Assembly: GCA_022414725.1 (NCBI GenBank)
Contig: CM039462.1
Location: 14,206,135 to 14,270,134, forward strand
Length of the DNA: 64,000 nt
Source: Microglena sp. YARC
Taxonomy: Eukaryota > Chlorophyta > Chlorophyceae > Chlamydomonadales > Chlamydomonadaceae
Direction of reading: 5' to 3'
Made by a program: the position numbers and the translations under genes. Shown in pieces: positions 11,127 through 21,603 of this stretch; position 1 is the first letter of the stretch; every line of letters starts with the position of its first letter. Below the pieces are notes generated by a model. It made no database searches. It was not told where the DNA came from and saw only the letters and a list, made by a program, of their open reading frames with translations.

Positions 11127-11279
11127 GTAGATTCTCACTTTAGGCTATGGTCGCTACGTGGCTTATGGTACAATCTATTTGACAACATATTGTTCGACAT
11201 CGTGTGGTATCAAACTTGACAACTCTGCGTGTAAGCCAGGGCTGTCAAGTTGACCTACTGCTTGCTGAGTGTGTTGCGG

Positions 11280-11512
11280 TTGGGGGGTAGCATGGTGGAG
11301 TGTGAGTCCCTCAAGGCTCAGCACACGGTAGGGTCTACCTTGCTATGGCTGGGGCTACTTTGCTATGGCTAGGTTGGCTCTACTGGGGCTACCTGGCTAT
11401 GGCTGGGGTTACCTTGCTATGGCTGGGGCTACCTTACTTTGGCTGGGGATACCTCGCTATGGCTGGGGCTACCTGGCTATGGCTAGGTAGGTTCTACCTT
11501 CAGGCTATGGCT
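11280..11512. repeat. Duplicated donor edge and ~24-bp GGCTATGGCTGGGGCTACCT repeat
   Basis: GAGTCCCTCAAGGCTCAGC followed by ACACGGTAGG at 11302-11329 repeats the end of the preceding exon and its donor. It merges into units of GGCTATGGCTGGGGCTACCT that continue to about 11510. Confidence 0.75.
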
Positions 11513-11569
11513 GATACGGGAGGAGAAAAAAAAAGATAGGCCACACCCTCCCTAAAAAACCTGGGGAGG

Positions 11570-11943
11570 GCTGACCCCCCCCCCCCCCCCTTAAATATAA
11601 ATAACCCCTTTTTGAAAAACTTAGATATGGATTCTGGGGGGTTACAGTATGGCGCACATAATGGCACCCTCAGAATTCCCACATAGGGATTGTGTGATAG
11701 GCAAAAATCAGTTTTGCACCCCCTCTGGGTTGCCCGAGTACCGAAGTCACACTTCAACTTTGCAGGGGGAAGCCCAAAACTGGAGTTCTCATTATTTAAA
11801 ACAAAACATCAGCATCAGGCATACCGAAACGAAGAGAAAGCAAACGAAGAGAAAGCAAGTACGTGGTAAAATGGCGGCGCTTCGGTGTTGTCGCATGGTG
11901 GAGGGTCGGGGCGGTGGTTGGGTGGGTTGTGTGTGTGTGTGTC

Positions 11944-11984
<41 letters not shown>

Positions 11985-12290
11985 TCCCCCCACACCCATT
12001 CACCCACCCATTCTCACCCATATTACCCACCCATTCACCCACCCATACCCAGCCATTCACCCACTGTTACTCTGGGCTGGACTGGGGTTTGGGGGGGGGG
12101 GGGGGGGGGGGTAAATACTTATTGCACTAGGTCCAAAGTGGTGCCAATAGACTACCCTTACCAAGGCTTACTTATGGGTGGTCTCAAAATGTCATTTGGC
12201 GGTCTGAGTAAAAATTTAGCAAAAAACAAAATGAGGGCTGACCCCCCTCCCCCCCCCCCCCCCCCTCCCCCCCCCCCCCCCCTAAATGAG
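11570..12290. repeat. Poly-C/poly-G tracts and low-complexity DNA
   Basis: Homopolymer tracts lie near 11575, 11945, 12090 and 12240-12280, separated by CACCCATT repeats and unremarkable sequence. Open frames with long Gly or Pro runs are artefacts. Nothing recognisable is seen from 12291 to 12620. Confidence 0.85.
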
Positions 12291-12628
12291 GTGCTCAGAA
12301 TGACCTGAAAAGTAACTTAAAATATCGCCATGATACATGCGATCACAGCCCTGTTCTCAGAAAAAAACGATCGGCATGACTGAAAATTTTGAGGCCTGGG
12401 CTCCCCCTGGCTGATAAAATAAATAAAACAATTGGAAATTCATACACCCTGCCACGGGGCGTGAGGTTGAAGGAACCCTCCTCTTCGCATGCACCGTACA
12501 TACTGGAGAACGGTTTCCATGTTGGGTTTTTAATTTCGCAGACCGCTACTGCGCCTGAGCTTGGACTACCGCGCGACAGCATGGAGGGAAGATCTCTACC
12601 TCTTCCGAGGCGACAGGTCTGACATTTG

Positions 12629-12815
12629 TTGGGGTCGGCAATATGATATCAAATGATATCATGTCATCTTATGATATCGTATGATGCCGGCGGTCTGACT
12701 TGATAACTTTGGCCTGGGGAATCATATCATATGATATTAAATCATATGATTTTGTATGATATCATATGATATCATACTCGTCTTTGGTCAGCATCATATG
12801 ATTTGCCGTTCCCTG
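12629..12815. mobile_element. hAT-type MITE, ATATGATATC family
   Basis: 187 bp with terminal regions TTGGGGTCGGCAATATG and CATATGATTTGCCGTTCCCT. It is flanked by a perfect 8-bp duplication GACATTTG at 12621-12628 and 12816-12823, the hAT-superfamily duplication length. It has no coding capacity. Confidence 0.9.
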
Positions 12816-12829
12816 GACATTTGGGAGCC

Positions 12830-13382
12830 TGGCAAGGGCTGAAACCACATACCTGTCTGGCTGACAACCTGGCAAGGGCTCGAACAGCAGGCCCGTCAGT
12901 TTGACAACCTGGCAAGGGCTTGAACAGCAGACCCGTCAGTTTGACATCCTGGCAAGGGCTCGAACCACACACCAGTCTGGCTGACAACCTGGCAAGGGCT
13001 CAAACCACATACCTGTCAGTTTGACAACCTGGCAAGGGCTCGAACCACATACCTGTCAGGCTGACAACCTGGTGAGGGCTCGAACAGCAGACCCGTCAGT
13101 TTGACAACCTGGCAAGAGCTCGAACCACATACCTGTCTGGCTGACAATCTGGCAAGGGCTCGAACAGCAGACCTGTCAGTTTGACAACCTGGCAAGGGCT
13201 CGAACCACATGCTTGTCTGGCTGACAACCTGGCAAGGGCTCGAACCACAAACCTGTCAGGCTGACAACTTGGCAAGGGCTCAAACATCAGACCTGTCAGT
13301 TTGACAACCTGGCAAGGGCTCGAACAGCAGACCCGTCAGTCAGACAACCTGGCAAAGGCTCGAACCACATACCTGTCTCGCT
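12830..13382. repeat. 40-bp minisatellite, ~14 copies
   Basis: The unit is GACAACCTGGCAAGGGCTCG followed by an AACCACATACCTGTCAGxxT-type half, with a 40-bp period. Two half-variants (ACCACATAC and ACAGCAGAC) alternate irregularly. The short Cys-rich open frames are artefacts. Confidence 0.93.
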
Positions 13383-13401
13383 GGATCATGTCTGAGGTTC
13401 G

Positions 13402-13609
13402 CCCCTTTCAGTGATATACATTGGTCTAGTGGTAGACCAAATCACTTTGAGGATGAAGAGTCGGGGGTTCGATCCCCCCTTCGGTCGCTCTTGGCGTTGC
13501 AGGTCATTGTCAACCGCGATGGAAGCTTGTCCAGCTGAGGTAGAAGACCGCTCCCTACCCGCGTACAGCGGGCTCCCTTAACACCACGCCCCACCAGGTG
13601 TCAACATTA
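13402..13609 (+). mobile_element. tRNA-derived SINE, full-length copy (copy 2)
   Basis: The head carries an A-box-like TGGTCTAGTGGTAGA and a B-box GGGGTTCGATCCC in tRNA order. The family body follows and ends CACCACGCCCCACCAGGTGT. A perfect 11-bp duplication TCTGAGGTTCG lies at 13391-13401 and 13610-13620. This is the best copy for defining the family. Confidence 0.92.
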
Positions 13610-14029
13610 TCTGAGGTTCGAGCCCTGGCCAGGCTCACTAAATCCCAGATTTGCCGCCTTGGAAGAGGTAGAGAACTTTCCTCTCTGCTGTCGCGCGGTA
13701 GTCCAAGCTCAGGCGCAGAGGGTCTGCGGAAACAAATAAACCCAACACGGTAGCTTTCTTCAGTGTGTACACATGCATGCAAGCGGGAGGGTTCCCTCAA
13801 TCTCATGCCTGTGGCATGGCGTACTAATTTTCAATTTTAGTCTGGCTGGATTCTACTTAACCATACCAGGGTACTACAAAGCGCGCGCGGCAGCACGATT
13901 TCGTGCACGCTTCTTGAGCCCCACTGCGCGTTTCGCACAGTTGGTCGGCCCGGAGGAGGCTGACCTATGCGATAGGAACTGAGAAATTGGTCGAAATGTT
14001 GGTTAATTAACCGACATCGTAGAAATTGG

Positions 14030-14350
14030 TGAATATGTCAGAAAAAGCGGTTGGCGAACGCGATTGTTGGTTATATTGCATGTTAGAACGGTTGAACACT
14101 GAGCCGGATATGGGCGAACAGTCGGTTGGAATGGTCGCAAAGTCAGTTAAGGCTGCTTCGATAGAAATTGGAGAACTTTTCAGAAAAAGCGGTTAATTAG
14201 CGAAACGCGCAAGAAGTCGGTTGGGATGGTCGAAATCACAGAGAATCGGTTGGCGAATGCGACTGTTACTTATAATGCCTGTTGTAACGGTTGGAATTCC
14301 TCTTGGAGATGGGCGAACAGTCGGTTTGAATGGTCAGGAAGTCAGTTGGA
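14030..14350. repeat. Diverged tandem duplication
   Basis: A block containing GCGGTTGGCGAACGCGA, then GGTTGGAATGGTC, recurs from about 14041 and about 14230 with many differences. No gene is seen between 13621 and 14640. Confidence 0.55.
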
Positions 14351-14639
14351 TTGGGTCCGTCAGGGTGCGAAGATGGTAAAACAATATAACCAACACGTGA
14401 CTGTTGCCGTCGCCATGCGAGGAGAGCCAACGGCTTTGGCCAAGTAAGACAGAAGCCATTGGCAGAATTGGCATTGTCAAGCAAAACGGGCTCTATCGTC
14501 GCGTCTAACTGACATTCTGCCTGCCTGCCTGTCTCTAGCGCCTATTAGAGTCTACAACCTGCCTTGCTGCCGCGTCAATCAATACTGTACACAACGTACA
14601 AACACTTCAACGGACACACCCTTGGGCCGACCACCACAG

Positions 14640-14778
14640 GGGCCCTTAGGGCACCCTACTATTTTTCAACCCCCCGTGGGCGCAGCGCGCAGTTTTTGCG
14701 TTTTTGCACTACTAAGCGCTGGCAAATTTGACGTTTGTGCGCTTCAAGCGCTGACAAATTTGACAGATGTAGTACCCT
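14640..14778. mobile_element. Partial hAT-type MITE, CAGGGTA family
   Basis: Shares GTGGGCGCAGC, AGCGCTGGCAAATTTG and the terminal GTACCCTG with the complete copy at 48709-48904. The left end is unclear and no duplication is visible. Confidence 0.5.
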
Positions 14779-14827
14779 GAACCATACAGCCAGAGCCCGA
14801 TCGGCTACATGGTTTAGCAGGGCTATG

Positions 14828-14886
14828 GCTTGTCATATGATATCATACTCGACTATGGTCATCATCATATGATATGCCGGCCCCTA
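14828..14886. mobile_element. Fragment of ATATGATATC MITE
   Basis: Right part only: CATATGATATCATACTCG, then GATATGCCGGCCCCTA. It abuts the next MITE. Confidence 0.55.
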
Positions 14887-14894
14887 CGTATAAG

Positions 14895-15069
14895 TAGGGC
14901 TCCGCTATGTTGTATAATATTAGTGAATACATAATATTATATAATATTAGTCGGACGAGCCGTCTCACCAGAATTTCGAATTTATTTGAACAACTAATCT
15001 TATTGTGACACTATAATAATATTAGTTAATATTAGTTTTTCAAACACTTATATTAGTTGCTGTTCCCTA
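14895..15069. mobile_element. hAT-type MITE, TAATATTAG family
   Basis: 175 bp; it starts TAGGGCTCCGCTATGTT and ends TATATTAGTTGCTGTTCCCTA. Flanking 8-mers CGTATAAG and CATATGAG match at 6 of 8 with two transitions, so this is an old 8-bp duplication. The same family is intact at 20110-20305. Confidence 0.8.
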
Positions 15070-15330
15070 CATATGAGGGGCTGTTTTTATGTGCACGTGT
15101 GTTTGCTCCTGTCGTGTTGACCACCCCTACCCCCACCCCCACTCCATCCCCACCCACCCGTTGACCCACACAGAGTGTCCTCAAAGCTAATCCACGGGGG
15201 ATTCCACCCCCACCCCCACCCATTGACCCACACAGAGTGTCATCCAAGCTAATCCACGTGGGATTCCACCCCCACTTTGCCCCCACCCCACTCCACCCAT
15301 TAACCCACGCAGAGTGTTCCCCAAGTTCAG

Positions 15331-15381
15331 ACAAGCCGGGCTGATGAACTGAATGCTGAACTTTGCATAAAGGAGGAGCAG
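15331..15381 (+). CDS. Kinesin exon: short coiled-coil segment
   Basis: Seventeen codons, phase 0 to 0, read TSRADELNAELCIKEEQ between acceptor GTTCAG|ACA and donor CAG|GTGAGA. Charged and helical, it extends the neck coil. The assignment rests on splice sites, phase and composition rather than homology. Confidence 0.72.
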
Positions 15382-15464
15382 GTGAGAGGTGTGGGCAGCT
15401 GGGAAGTGTGGGCATTTCGCTAAAAGGCCAGTGGAGAACAAGTAAAAATGTGATCATGATGTTG

Positions 15465-17900
15465 TTGGTGTTGTTGCTGATTGGGTTTTAACCATCTTTG
15501 TTGTTGTTTGGCTACAGAGGGGATGTGCGGGTGCTGCAAAAAGAGATCCAGAAGTGGATGTTGGGTTGTGTTGGGTTAAAGCTCTGTGTCTAGAATGTTT
15601 AGATAGCCAAGTACAATGTACTGTTGTTGTTGGTGTTGTTGCTGATTGGGTTTTAACCATCTTCGTTGTTGTTTGGCTACAGAGGGGATGTGCGGGTGCT
15701 GCAAAAAGAGATCCAGAAGTGGATGTTGGGTTGTGTTGGGTTAAAGGTCTGTGTCTAGAATGTTTAGATAGCCAAGTACAATGTACTGTTGTTGTTGGTG
15801 TTGTTGCTGATTGGGTTTTAACCATCTTCGTTGTTGTTTGGCTACAGAGGGGATGTGCGGGTGCTGCAAAAAGAGATCCAGAAGTGGATGTTGGGTTGTG
15901 TTGGGTTAAAGCTCTGTGTCTAGAATGTTTAGATAGCCAAGTACAATGTACTGTTGTTGTTGGTGTTGTTGCTGATTGGGTTTCAACCATCTATGTTGTT
16001 GTTTGGCTACAGAGGGGATGTGCGGGTGCTGCAAAAAGAGATCCAGAAGTGGATGTTGGGTTGTGTTGGGTTAAAGGTCTGTGTCTAGAATGTTTAGATA
16101 GCCAAGTCAAATGTACTGTTGTTGTTGGTGTTGTTGCTGATTGGGTTTTCACCATCTTCGTTGTTGTTTGGCTACAGAGGGGATGTGCGGGTGCTGCAAA
16201 AAGAGATCCAGAAGTGGGTGTTGGGTTGTGTTGGGTTAAAGGTCTGTGTCTAGAATGTTTAGATAGCCAAGTCAAATGTACTGTTGTTGTTGGTGTTGTT
16301 GCTGATTGGGTTTTCACCATCTTCGTTGTTGTTTGGCTACAGAGGGGATGTGCGGGTGCTGCAAAAAGAGACCCAGAAGTGGATGTTGGGTTGTGTTGGG
16401 TTAAAGCTCTGTGTCTAGAATGTTTAGATAGCCAAGTACAATGTACTGTTGTTGTTGGTGTTGTTGCTGATTGGGTTTTCACCATCTTCGTTGTTGTTTG
16501 GCTACAGAGGGGATGTGCGGGTGCTGCAGAAAGAGATCCAGAAGTGGGTGTTGTGTTGGGTTAGGGTTTGTGTCTAGAAGGTTTTGATGGCCAATTACAA
16601 TGCACTGTTGTTGTTGGTGTTGTTGCTGTTGCTGATTGGGTTTTAACCATCTTTGTTGTTGTTTGGCTACAGAGGGGATGTGCGGGTGCTGCAGAAAGAG
16701 ATCCGGAAGTGGGTTGTGGGTTGTGTTGGGTTAAGGGTCTTCGTCTAGAATGTTTAGATGGCCAAGTAAAATGTACTGTTGTTGTTATTGTTGTTGTCGT
16801 TGTTGGCACATACAATTGGTTTCCTTTTTCTTTTCTTCTGTCTGTATGTTCTTCGAAAGTCCCCATTGACTCCATCAAGTCGTGGGCACATTTGTTGCCC
16901 AGTAGGGCACCAGGACATATGTAATCATCATCATGATGTTGTTGTTGTTGTTGCTGATTGTGTTTTCACCATTTTTGTTGTTGTTTGGCTACAGAGGGGA
17001 TGTGCGGGTGATGCAGAAAGACATCCAGAAGCGGGTGTTGAGTCGTGTTGGGCTTGTTGGTCAGTAGTGTTCAGTAGTATTGAGTATGGTCAGAGGGCCA
17101 AGTGCATTGTGAATGGAGCTACAATCAACCTTGGACTACCAAGGGGATGTGCGGGTGATGCAGAAAGATATCCAGAAGTGGATGTTGGGTTGAGGCTTGT
17201 TGGTCAGTATTGCTCATTATGGTCAGTGGACCAAGTGCATTGTGAACAGAGCTAAGGTCAACCTGGAGGTAGACTAGCAATGGGATGTGCTGGTGATGGG
17301 TTGGGTTGAGGGTTCAGCCTTGTTGTACAGTAGTGTTCAGTAGTATTGAGTATGGTCAGAGGGCCAATTGCATTGTGAGCAGAGCTACTGTCAACCTGGG
17401 CTGTGGAGGTGATGTGCGAGTGATGCAGAAAGGAATTTAGAAGTAAGTGATGTGTCATGTTGGGTTGAGGCTTGTTGCACAGTAGTGTTCAGTTGTGTTG
17501 AGTATGGTCAGAGGGCCATGTGCATTGTGAACATAGCTATGGTCAACCTGGGCTGTGGAGATGATGTGTAGTTACTGCATAAAGAGATCCAGAAGGGGGT
17601 GTTGGGTTGGGTTGCGGCTTGTTGGTCAATAGTGTTCAGTAGTATTGAGTTTGGTCAGAGGGCCAAGTGCGTGGTCAACAGAGCTACTATCAACCTGGAG
17701 GTGGACTAGCAAGGGGATGTGCGGGTGATGCAGATGATATCCGGAAGGGGGTGATGGGTTGGGTTGAGGGTTAAGTCTTGTTGTACAGTAGTGTTCAGTA
17801 GTATTGAGTATGGTCAGAGGGCCATGTGCACAGTGAACAGAGCTACTATCAACCTGGACTGCGGAGTTGGCGTGCGGGTGCTGTATAAATAAATCCAGAA
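15465..17900. repeat. 165-bp acceptor-containing satellite, then degraded copies
   Basis: At least eight regular copies of a 165-bp unit run to about 16800, each containing TTGTTGTTTGGCTACAG|AGGGG, a polypyrimidine-plus-AG acceptor-like site. Degraded copies continue to 17900. Because the period is a multiple of three, open frames run on both strands (for example 15554-16564), but they are not genes. The last copy merges into the sequence just before the exon at 18021. Confidence 0.9.
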
Positions 17901-18020
17901 GTGGGTGTTGTGTTGGGTCGAGGGTTTAAGGCTTGGTATGGTCAGAGATCCAAGTGCATTTTTTGTGTGCTGTTGATGTTGTTTACTGCTTTTCTTGTTG
18001 TTTGTTGCAAGCATCCGCAG

Positions 18021-18464
18021 TTACAAGCAGCTGAAGCCGCCGCCAAGCAGGAAGCCGCCTTGGAGGCGAAGGAGCTGCAAGCAGCTGTAGCCGCAGCCAA
18101 GCAGGAAGCTGCTGAGAAAGCGGAGGAGCTGAAAGCAGCTGTAGCGGCAGCCAAGCAGGAAGCTGCTGTGGAGGTGCAGAAGCTGAAAGCAGCTGCAGCT
18201 GCAGCCAAGCAGGAAGCTGCTGTGGAGGTACAGGAGCTGAAAGCAGCTGCAGCCGCGGATGCCACAGCAAGGCAGGAAGCTGCTGTAGAGGTGCAGGAGC
18301 TGAAAGCAGCTGCAGCCGCAGCCAAGGAGGAAGCTACCAAGAAAGCGGAGGAGCTGCAAGCAGCGCTTAAGTCGATAGCTGGCCTTTCGGCCACTTTGAA
18401 AACCAGTCAGCTGGAAGCTGCCCAGCAGGTGGAGGTGGAACGGAGAATGAAGGCTGAGCTTCAG
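18021..18464 (+). CDS. Kinesin exon: Ala-rich coiled-coil tail
   Basis: 148 codons, phase 0 to 0, between acceptor CCGCAG|TTA and donor CAG|GTGAGA. The protein is six imperfect repeats of about 18 residues (pattern L-K/Q-AAxAAAKQEAAxExxE, one copy with a three-residue insertion), then a less repetitive helix ending ERRMKAELQ. Eighteen residues equals five alpha-helical turns, so the pattern favours a long single helix or coil. The repeat is also a 54-bp minisatellite inside coding DNA. Confidence 0.85.
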
Positions 18465-18730
18465 GTGAGAACATACATTTGAATTTGAATCCGAATTTGA
18501 AGAAGGTCAATGGATCAGCTTCAAATGAGAACTTGGATGTGAATCAGAATTTGAAGAAGGTCAATTGATATGCTTCAAATGAAAACATAAATTTGAATTT
18601 GAAACAGAATTTGAAGAAGGCCAATGGATCAGCTTCAAATGAAAACATAAATTTGAATTTGAAACAGAATTTGAAGAGGGCCAATGGATCAGTTTCAAAC
18701 GAGAATTTGAATTAGAACCAGAAATGAAGG
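18465..18730. repeat. ~62-bp repeats copying the exon edge and donor
   Basis: GAGCTTCAG|GTGAGAACAT at the exon end recurs as CAGCTTCAAATGAGAAC and variants three to four times, with AATTTGAAGAAGGTCAATGG between them. The donor GT has become AT in the copies. From 18740 to 18925 lies AACCCAAGTCC-type low-complexity DNA. Confidence 0.8.
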
Positions 18731-18927
18731 AGGGTCAAACAAAACCCAAGTCCAAACCAAGCCAAAATCAACCCAAGTCCAAACCAAATCAATCCCATCA
18801 AAACCACACCAGACAACCTATGACAAACAAACCAAACCCATTCCAAACCAAAAAATCCAAACCCATCTCAAACAAAACAAACTTTCCCAACTGACCCCAA
18901 CCCCAAAACAAATCAAACCAAACACAG

Positions 18928-19047
18928 GCAAAGGCAGCTGAGTACCATGAGCTTCAAAGGATGCACAACGAAACGCTAATAAGGTCTGAAGATTATGAAC
19001 ACCAGCTGGAATCCCTTGCCAGCCTATACGAAGAGCAGAGGGAGCAG
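18928..19047 (+). CDS. Kinesin exon: coiled-coil segment
   Basis: Forty codons, phase 0 to 0, begin AKAAEYHELQRMHNETLIRS and end LASLYEEQREQ. The acceptor is ACACAG|GCA and the donor CAG|GTGTGA, a weak donor. The same frame beyond the donor meets TGA at once and then reads KEWGAEKASNDDQ up to another possible donor. A diverged copy of that extension lies near 20055-20095, so the exon may once have been longer. Confidence 0.8.
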
Positions 19048-19109
19048 GTGTGAAAAGAATGGGGGGCTGAGAAGGCGTCAAACGACGACCAGGTCTGCGC
19101 TGACTACCG

Positions 19110-20035
19110 AATCACAACAAAAACACTCAACACACATGTAAGCAATCCACAACATGCAACACATAACACAACAACCCACAACACAGTACATACAGCCCAC
19201 AACAAACACAAAAAAAAACAATACACACAAACAATACACAACACAGTACATACAGCCCACAAAACACACAACAATACACAATACACACAAACAATACACA
19301 ACACAGTACAGTACATACAGCCCACAACACACACAACAATACACAATACACACAAACAATACACAACACATAACACGCAACACACACTACACTCAACACA
19401 ATAAAAACACACAACAATACACATCACACAACACACACAACAGTCCATAACAAAACACACAAGGCACACAACAATCCACAACACACACAAAAACATGCAA
19501 TAATCCACAACACACAACACACACGACAATACACAACAATCCAAAACACACAACGATCGATAACACACAACATACAAGGCACACAACAATCCACAACACA
19601 CACAACAATCCACAACACACAACATGCAACACACACAACAATCCATAACACACAACACACAAGGCACACAACAATCCACAACACACACAAAAAAACAGGC
19701 AATAATCCACAACTCACAACACACACAATAATCCACAACACACAACGCACACGACAATCAAAAACTCACAACACACACAACAATCCATAACACACAGCAC
19801 ACACAAGAATCCATAGACACAGCACACATAACAATCCCAAACACACACAACAATACAAAACAGACAACAATCCACAACACACACAATAATACAAAACACA
19901 ACACACAAAATGATCCTCAACACACAACACAAATAATAATCTAAAACACACAAAATAATCCAAAACACACGACACAAACAATAATCCTCAACACACAACA
20001 CAAGCATCATGGACACAACAAAAAACCCCAGCAGC
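19110..20035. repeat. ACACAACAATCC-type low-complexity array
   Basis: Over 900 bp of AACACACAACAATCCACAAC-like units with drifting length. Cys/Val-rich minus-strand frames across it are artefacts. Confidence 0.92.
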
Positions 20036-20109
20036 CCACCAAAGAGCATCACAGGAAAGATTGGAATGCTAAGAAGGCCTCAAAGGATGAGCAAGCGTGT
20101 GCTGGTAAC

Positions 20110-20305
20110 TAGGGGTCGGCTATGTTATATAATATTAGTGAATAAATAATATTAAATCATATTATATAACATTAGTCAGACGAGCCTTTTCACCAGAATT
20201 TCGAATTTATTTGAAAAACCAATATTATTGTGACACTAACTGGACACTATAATAAGATTAGTTCATATTAGTTTTTCAGACACTTATATTAGTTGCCGTT
20301 CCCTA
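20110..20305. mobile_element. hAT-type MITE, TAATATTAG family
   Basis: 196 bp; it starts TAGGGGTCGGCTATGTTATA and ends ATTAGTTGCCGTTCCCTA. A perfect 8-bp duplication CTGGTAAC lies at 20102-20109 and 20306-20313. Confidence 0.92.
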
Positions 20306-20384
20306 CTGGTAACTGAATCACAACACAAACACACAGCACACACACGAAAAGTCCTAGACGCGTCGCAAGCGCTAGGCTAAAACT

Positions 20385-20610
20385 TACCATTTATATACAA
20401 TATCATATGATGCAATATGTATGATTTCATACTCGCCTTTGATCAGCATCAATGGTATGTAAGGATCGACAATATGATATCATGTCATCATATGATGCCG
20501 GCAGTCTGTCTAGGTAACTTTGGCCTGGGCATCATATAGTATGATATCATACTCGTCTTTGGTAAACATCATATGATTTGCCGTTCCCTAATGATATGCC
20601 AGTCCTTAGT
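20385..20610. mobile_element. Two ATATGATATC MITEs, one nested in the other
   Basis: The inner element is 20460-20590, from TAAGGATCGACAATATG to TTGCCGTTCCCTA, with 8-mers ATGGTATG and ATGATATG (7 of 8) on its flanks. The outer remnant continues on both sides, with ATCAGCATCA on the left and CCAGTCCTTA on the right. Confidence 0.7.
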
Positions 20611-20719
20611 TATATAGCTCCAGCCAGAAATTAGGTTGCTCACCATCTTCGGCAGTAAACATAAATTTGCCAGGAAATGTAAGCGTGAACAAATTGGATT
20701 TTTTGTCCTTTTTTTTCAG

Positions 20720-20947
20720 ATGGATGCAGCAGCAGCCAAGGGTAGAGAAGATAGCAAGCAGCTGGTAGAACTCAAGAAGCAACTGGATGAAGCAGAGGCG
20801 GTTTCGGTCACAGCTGCCAAGCACCTGGCAACAGCGAAGGCTGAGCTGAAGGCAGATGCAGCACAGTACACGAAAGAGTTGGCCCAAATGAAGGAGGAGA
20901 TGGGGATCATGTTCAGTGCAGCTGAAGCTGCCTTGGTGGAGCAGCAG
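20720..20947 (+). CDS. Kinesin exon: coiled-coil with GC donor
   Basis: Seventy-six codons, phase 0 to 0, after a strong acceptor (TTTTTTTTCAG|ATG). The protein is helical and charged: MDAAAAKGREDSKQLVELKK near the start, EAALVEQQ at the end. The exon end is CAG|GCAAGT, the consensus for a GC-AG intron; no GT donor is available before the frame becomes Pro/Ser/Thr-rich intronic sequence. The donor edge is repeated three more times downstream. Confidence 0.85.
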
Positions 20948-21446
20948 GCAAGTGAACACACCACCATCATATCCCACCCCCTACTCACCACCCCCTATCT
21001 AACACCACATATTCAGCACCACCTACTCACCGTTAGCCTACCATCCCACCATCCCACCGCACCATGAATATGATCAATATGAAGCTGCCTTGGTGGAGCA
21101 GCAGGCAAGTGATCACACCACCATCATATCCCACCCCCTACTCACCACCCCCTATCTAACACCACCTATTCAGCACCACCTACTCACCGTTAGCCTACTC
21201 ACCGTTAGCCTACCATCCCACCATCCCACCGCACCATGAATATGATCAATATGAAGCTGCCTTGGTGGAGCAGCAGGCAAGTGAACACACCACCATCATA
21301 TCCCACCCCCTACTCACCACCCCCTATCTAACACCACCTATTCAGCACCACCTACTCACCGTTAGCCTTCTCACCGTTAGCCTACCATCCCACCATCCCA
21401 CCGCACCAAAAAATATGATCAATTTGAAGCTGCCTTGGTGGAGCAG
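20924..21446. repeat. Tandem copies of exon edge plus GC donor
   Basis: GAAGCTGCCTTGGTGGAGCA followed by (GCAG)GCAAGTG occurs at 20924, 21081, 21253 and 21426, offsets of 157, 172 and 173 bp. Between them are CACCACCATCATATCCCACC blocks. ATGTATGC repeats follow to 21530. Confidence 0.9.
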
Positions 21447-21603
21447 GCAAGTGGCTGTATGTATGCATGGATGTATGCGTGTATGGACGTATGCATGCAT
21501 GTATGTATGTATGTACTTATGCCGTTGGCCACCCCCCACCCATCCTACCCAGGCCCTGGGTTCTGTGCTGGGTTGAAGAACGGGGGAACAAATGTCTGCG
21601 CAG

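Noticed and set aside
12830..13382. Regular 40-bp repeats resembling a CRISPR array
   Set aside because: Units are contiguous with no unique spacers, there are no cas genes, and the genome is eukaryotic.
13430..13500. Possible tRNA gene (A box and B box)
   Set aside because: The tRNA-like head continues into a repeated body with an 11-bp duplication, so it is a SINE, and the 3' half of the tRNA does not close as an acceptor stem.
15554..16564. 336-residue open frame and minus-strand partners
   Set aside because: A 165-bp intronic satellite whose period is divisible by three; composition is Val/Cys-rich and no start or family fits.
19104..20052. Cys/Val-rich minus-strand open frames
   Set aside because: Low-complexity AACACACAACAATCC DNA read backwards.
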